From Hyposmocoma kahamanoa (lineage: Eukaryota; Arthropoda; Insecta; Lepidoptera; Cosmopterigidae): a DNA stretch of 64,000 nucleotides. The notes beneath the pieces are model-generated. The model was not told the DNA's origin. It made no database searches and worked only from the letters and a program-made list of their open reading frames with translations. Shown one piece after another: positions 60,966 to 64,000 of this stretch. The stretch is from NCBI RefSeq assembly GCF_003589595.1, contig NW_020654810.1, positions 11,401,543 to 11,465,542 on the forward strand. Reading direction: 5' to 3'. A program made the position numbers and the translations under genes. Positions within the stretch are counted from its first letter, which is position 1; each line of letters begins with the position of its first letter.

Positions 60966-63167
60966 CTGAAAATTAAAAATCCGCAATTAAATGGAGGATT
61001 TATAAAAAGGCAACAACAAAAATGTACGACTTTGTAATTTGAACTTTTTTAAACTGGTTTTGGTCCGGGCTTCTGGTTAGTGAATTCCTTGCTGCTCTGG
61101 TACTTATAGTACAGAGAATTCCCTAGTTTCAGACCAGGTAACCGGTGTGGTTGACACATTGTTGTTATTTATTATAGGTACATCCTTACCAAAATATTTT
61201 ATTTAACTAAATCTAATCGAAGTCTGATGGCGTGAGCATGATTTGTAATCCTTCTGCTACTGATGTTATTTCTCAAGTTAGAGATATTTGTTTAAATATT
61301 TGGGATACAGACTAAGAGGAAATTTCATTAGCAAGAGGCATTTGGTATAAGACGCTGCAACCGCGACCTCATCAAAAGCCTTGGTTTGATGGTGCGGATC
61401 TGTTATTTCAGCATTTAGAATTAGATGTGGTCACATTCCACTAGTTAAATTTTATCACTTGACAGATATCAAAAAAAAGCCTCACTCCTTTGCGAATATT
61501 GTAAAAGAATAGAAAACCTGATCCATCTGTTAGTGGAGTGTAAGCATACTATAACCACAAGAGTACGATTCGGATTGAAGAGTTTGGACTTAATGGAGAC
61601 ATAAATATTGTTCTGCGAAACCCTTCACATAAAGTAGTCGTAATGATCTATAACTTGCGTAACTTATTGCATAAAAATTCAAAAATACGCCTAACTGACC
61701 ACGCAATTTGAGATTCCCTATGAGGCCATACAGTATAGTGTTTAAAGGCCTTGTTAAAAATAAAGAAAGAAAAAATGTAATCGAGTCTTAATTAATTTTA
61801 TGATATCTTCTTTAAGCTGCTCTACAAAAATTGCAACTAAAGATAATAAGGTACCTTTAATGGTTTTCCACTCATCTGAATATTTTTTATGGAAGCCCAA
61901 ATGAACAGTACCAGCCAAGTAGTCCCCATGAACCTTATGCTTCGGCGCGTCAGCCGTCATTTGTACCAGATGGTCAGCTTCCACTTGACTTTCAATTATG
62001 GCAAGGTACGACTGCTCCGCACTACAAGTAGTGATTGCATCAGTCCAATTCTTCGGGGTCAAATGGAACTTGTAGCATTTTCCCAATTTTTGGTTAAATA
62101 TGTAATCTGAAATGTTTGGTGTATAGTAAATATAAAGTTATTTTATGATATACTGCGAATGGGGAAGTAGAGAGTCTTTGCTACGAATCATATTATCATT
62201 CGATAAATCGTAATTAAACTAGAGCAACTCGTTTTTTTGGAATTGGAATGGAAATTACTACCTAAATTGAATATAGTAACAATAAAACAAAAAGACGTCT
62301 GAATTGGTAATCATCTCATCATCCTCCTTGAACCCTCCGAGCGCTGATTCTCACTACAGACGTGGGTATTTAGAAGTTTATAATATGTACTAATATTTGT
62401 TTAATTTTTTTTCATTTGTTTATAAATTTAGTGTTACAAAAATATTTTTGTGACCATTGTGGCCATTCAACGTAATAATAGCACTACAGTGTTATATAGT
62501 ATAATCTGACAAGTTGAAAGATATTAAAGAAAGAACTAAATACATGTAATTCTTGGTCAACTAAGAAATTTTATTTCTTTTGACTGATTGAAGCTATGAT
62601 AGGCTTGATCTATCGCCTCTCAAACAGAGGCCGTGGGTTCAAATCCAGGTTCGCGCCTCTGAGTTTTTCGGAATTTATGTGCGAAATTTAATTTAAAATT
62701 TACCATTTTCGGTGTAAGAAAACCTCATGATGAAACCAGCACGTCGAAGAAGGTTCATGGAAAACTTGTGAAGTCCCCAAGCCGCATTGGTCCAGCGTGT
62801 CGGACTTTTGCCTAAACCTTCGCCTTAGAGAAGACCCGTACCCAGCAGTGGGACGCGTAAATGGGTTGATGTTGTTACTAGCTTGGGACAGTATGAGTGC
62901 TCGTGTTCAAGAGTTAAAAAATTGGCTGTTACATACTTCTAAGCTTATATTGTCTTACAGAATTTAACATACCTTTGTCAGGCATATCACAGTCTTTGTT
63001 CCATTCGAGATCGGCTAAGGCTTTCTTGCATATGAAAGGGTATTTCTTATCACAGCGATCGTCGTGTAATTTTCCTTCTTTGTTCAAGGTAACACAGCCT
63101 TCCATTCCATCCGCGTCGTTAGGTTCTCCCGGCGCCCAGCGGTTGTATACGTCTTCTATTGGATTAC
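60772..63167 (-). CDS. C-type lectin gene 3, 3' part (exons 3-5 visible)
   Basis: Exons 62973-63167 (NPIEDVYNRWAPGEPNDADG, EPN intact, LHDDRCDKKYPFICKKALAD), 61855-62106 (YIFNQKLGKCYKFHLTPKNW...GFHKKYSDEWKTIKG) and 60772-60965 (KWGGGQPDNRGG..., end NDRFN). Lengths and phases equal gene 1, with no lesion. The signal peptide and first CRD1 exon should lie right of the window if the gene is whole; a Penelope-like element starts 197 bases upstream of exon 3, in the intron. Only the 3' half can be judged. Probably a secreted EPN/QPD dual-CRD lectin like gene 1. Confidence 0.85.
61425..61740 (+). pseudogene. LINE zinc-finger relic, duplicate copy
   Basis: Counterpart of 47,525-47,850 with extra A insertions (ATCAAAAAAAGCC) that break the frame. 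Confidence 0.6.
61855..62106 (-). CDS. lectin gene 3 exon 4
   Basis: 252 bases, CRD2 N-terminal half. Two changes from gene 2 in the HLGFH loop (HKKYSDEW against HNKDSDGW). Confidence 0.88.
62585..62880 (+). repeat. tRNA-derived SINE, duplicate copy
   Basis: Counterpart of 48,695-48,990; the tRNA-like part has lost several bases near its 5' end (GATAGGCTTGATCTATCGCC). Confidence 0.75.
62973..63167 (-). CDS. lectin gene 3 exon 3
   Basis: 195 bases with the EPN loop (WAPGEPN). Acceptor TCTCCAG, donor AAAG|GTATGT. Used as reference for the gene 2 deletion. Confidence 0.92.
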
Positions 63168-63363
63168 CTGGAGAAATTGTAGAGGATTGATCAGCTTCAG
63201 ATTTTCTTACCCTTAGTATAGTGAATCGCAGCACTCGCTGCTTTTGTATATATATATATATATATATATATAGGATGTATATTTGAAAGTGAGACACACT
63301 TATAGAGTCCGTTATATTCCTGATTCTAAACCCAAAACAATAATAAACTAATGAACTTAAACT

Positions 63364-64000
63364 ATCGAGTTCTTAGGTTTTCGCGATTGTTACATATAGG
63401 AAATGAATCTATTTTTCCGGATTTAAATCGCGTATATTTGTTTTTTCAAACAAATCGACGTTTCATGAATACGTCAGATTATAACAGTAAAATAACTGAC
63501 TTACTATCGGATGAAAGCACGTATAAAAAGGTGAAGAAAGACCCTACCACCAAGATATTAAAAACAATAACTAACTTAATATCTAAACACTCGGATACGC
63601 TGAAACTTAATGTAAGGGAGTTTGTACCCTGCTGCGTAAAACCACCAAAACTGTATGGGTTACCAAAAATACATAAGGCTGACACCCCACTCCGTCCCAT
63701 AGTTAGCCATATTGACACACCAACCTACAAACTGGCTCAACACATGGCAAAGGTACTGTCACCATTGAGAGGGAACACTTCTACTCACGTGAAGGATTCA
63801 TACCATTTCATCAGTGGAATCAAAGATCTACGGTTAACTGATGATGACACCATGGTCAGTTCTGATGTTCAGTCGCTGTTTACCAACCTACCAGTAAAAG
63901 ACTGCATTGAAATTGTAAGTAGAAAGCTGAGGGAACATAATATGTCCATTGAATATGCAGAATTATTAGAACAGTGCCTAACATCAGGCTATCTATTGTG
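63364..64000 (+). mobile_element. Penelope-like element, start of a copy running off the window
   Basis: About 100 bases of terminal sequence (GTTTTCGCGATTGTTACATA...) then an open frame from 63,465 to the edge: MNTSDYNSKITDLLSDESTY, LYGLPKIHK, TPLRPIVSHIDTPTYKLAQH, SSDVQSLFTNLPV. YGLPKIHK with PLRPIVS and DVxSLFTN is the Penelope RT signature. The frame starts at MNTSDY, normally internal, so the N-terminus is missing. Opposite strand to lectin gene 3, in its intron. Confidence 0.9.

Larger units (their letters stand above)
60430..63363. repeat. segmental duplication, right copy
   Basis: Partner of 46,565-49,448. Starts CAGATCTTTAAAGAGAATAC and ends AATGAACTTAAACT, where the Penelope-like element begins. 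Its exon 3 is intact. Confidence 0.93.

Noticed and set aside
61754..62086. 110-codon lectin starting at MGKCYKFH
   Set aside because: The Met is internal to exon 4; the extra C-terminal residues are intron.

Overview
The window is AT-rich eukaryotic nuclear DNA with GT-AG introns, very dense repeats and long intergenic stretches. Two host gene groups, an insect-type fatty acyl-CoA reductase and immulectin-like tandem C-type lectins, together with lepidopteran-style repeats (mariners, RTE and Jockey/CR1-like LINEs, Penelope-like elements, tRNA-derived SINEs, CCGAC-ended MITEs), point to a moth or butterfly. Gene and repeat calls were made by reading the sequence; nothing was searched or aligned by program.

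Left half (about 1.7-26.5 kb, + strand): one fatty acyl-CoA reductase (FAR) gene. A GC-rich likely promoter and non-coding first exon lie near 1.68-1.77 kb. Eight coding exons between 9,622 and 26,449 join in phase to a 518-residue protein with TGxxGxxG, STAF and YxxxK motifs and a C-terminal membrane segment. Introns hold a dead mariner, about six copies of one A-tailed SINE-like repeat, several tRNA-derived SINEs, an inverted SINE pair, a 108-bp tandem array of tRNA-like units, and foldback MITEs.

Middle (26.5-33.5 kb): no host gene seen; RTE fragments in both orientations, CCGAC MITEs, a Penelope terminal relic, a direct duplication and a LINE tail.

Right half (33.6-64 kb, - strand): a tandem cluster of dual-CRD C-type lectin genes with identical exon phases. 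Gene 1 (33,587-45,197) is complete, 314 residues, with EPN in CRD1 and QPD in CRD2. Its first intron carries a four-level nest: host intron, a DNA element with 42-bp inverted ends, a 5'-truncated LINE, and an intact 339-residue mariner transposase. Gene 2 (46,889-51,016) has a 40-bp deletion that removes the EPN loop and brings an immediate stop. Gene 3 (from 60,772) runs off the window. Gene 2 and gene 3 share a segmental duplication of about 2.9 kb. Between them lie a truncated Penelope-like element and a 7-kb element with long inverted repeats made of 170-bp subrepeats around a decayed transposase, the architecture of Drosophila FB/NOF foldback elements. A second Penelope-like element starts at 63.4 kb.

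The strongest candidates for something new are the FB/NOF-like element (53.2-60.3 kb), the 39.07-44.85 kb DNA element with its own first exon, hairpin array and palindromic neighbour, and the loss of the sugar-binding loop in lectin gene 2. The 400-N gap at 56,850 looks like a scaffolding artefact.
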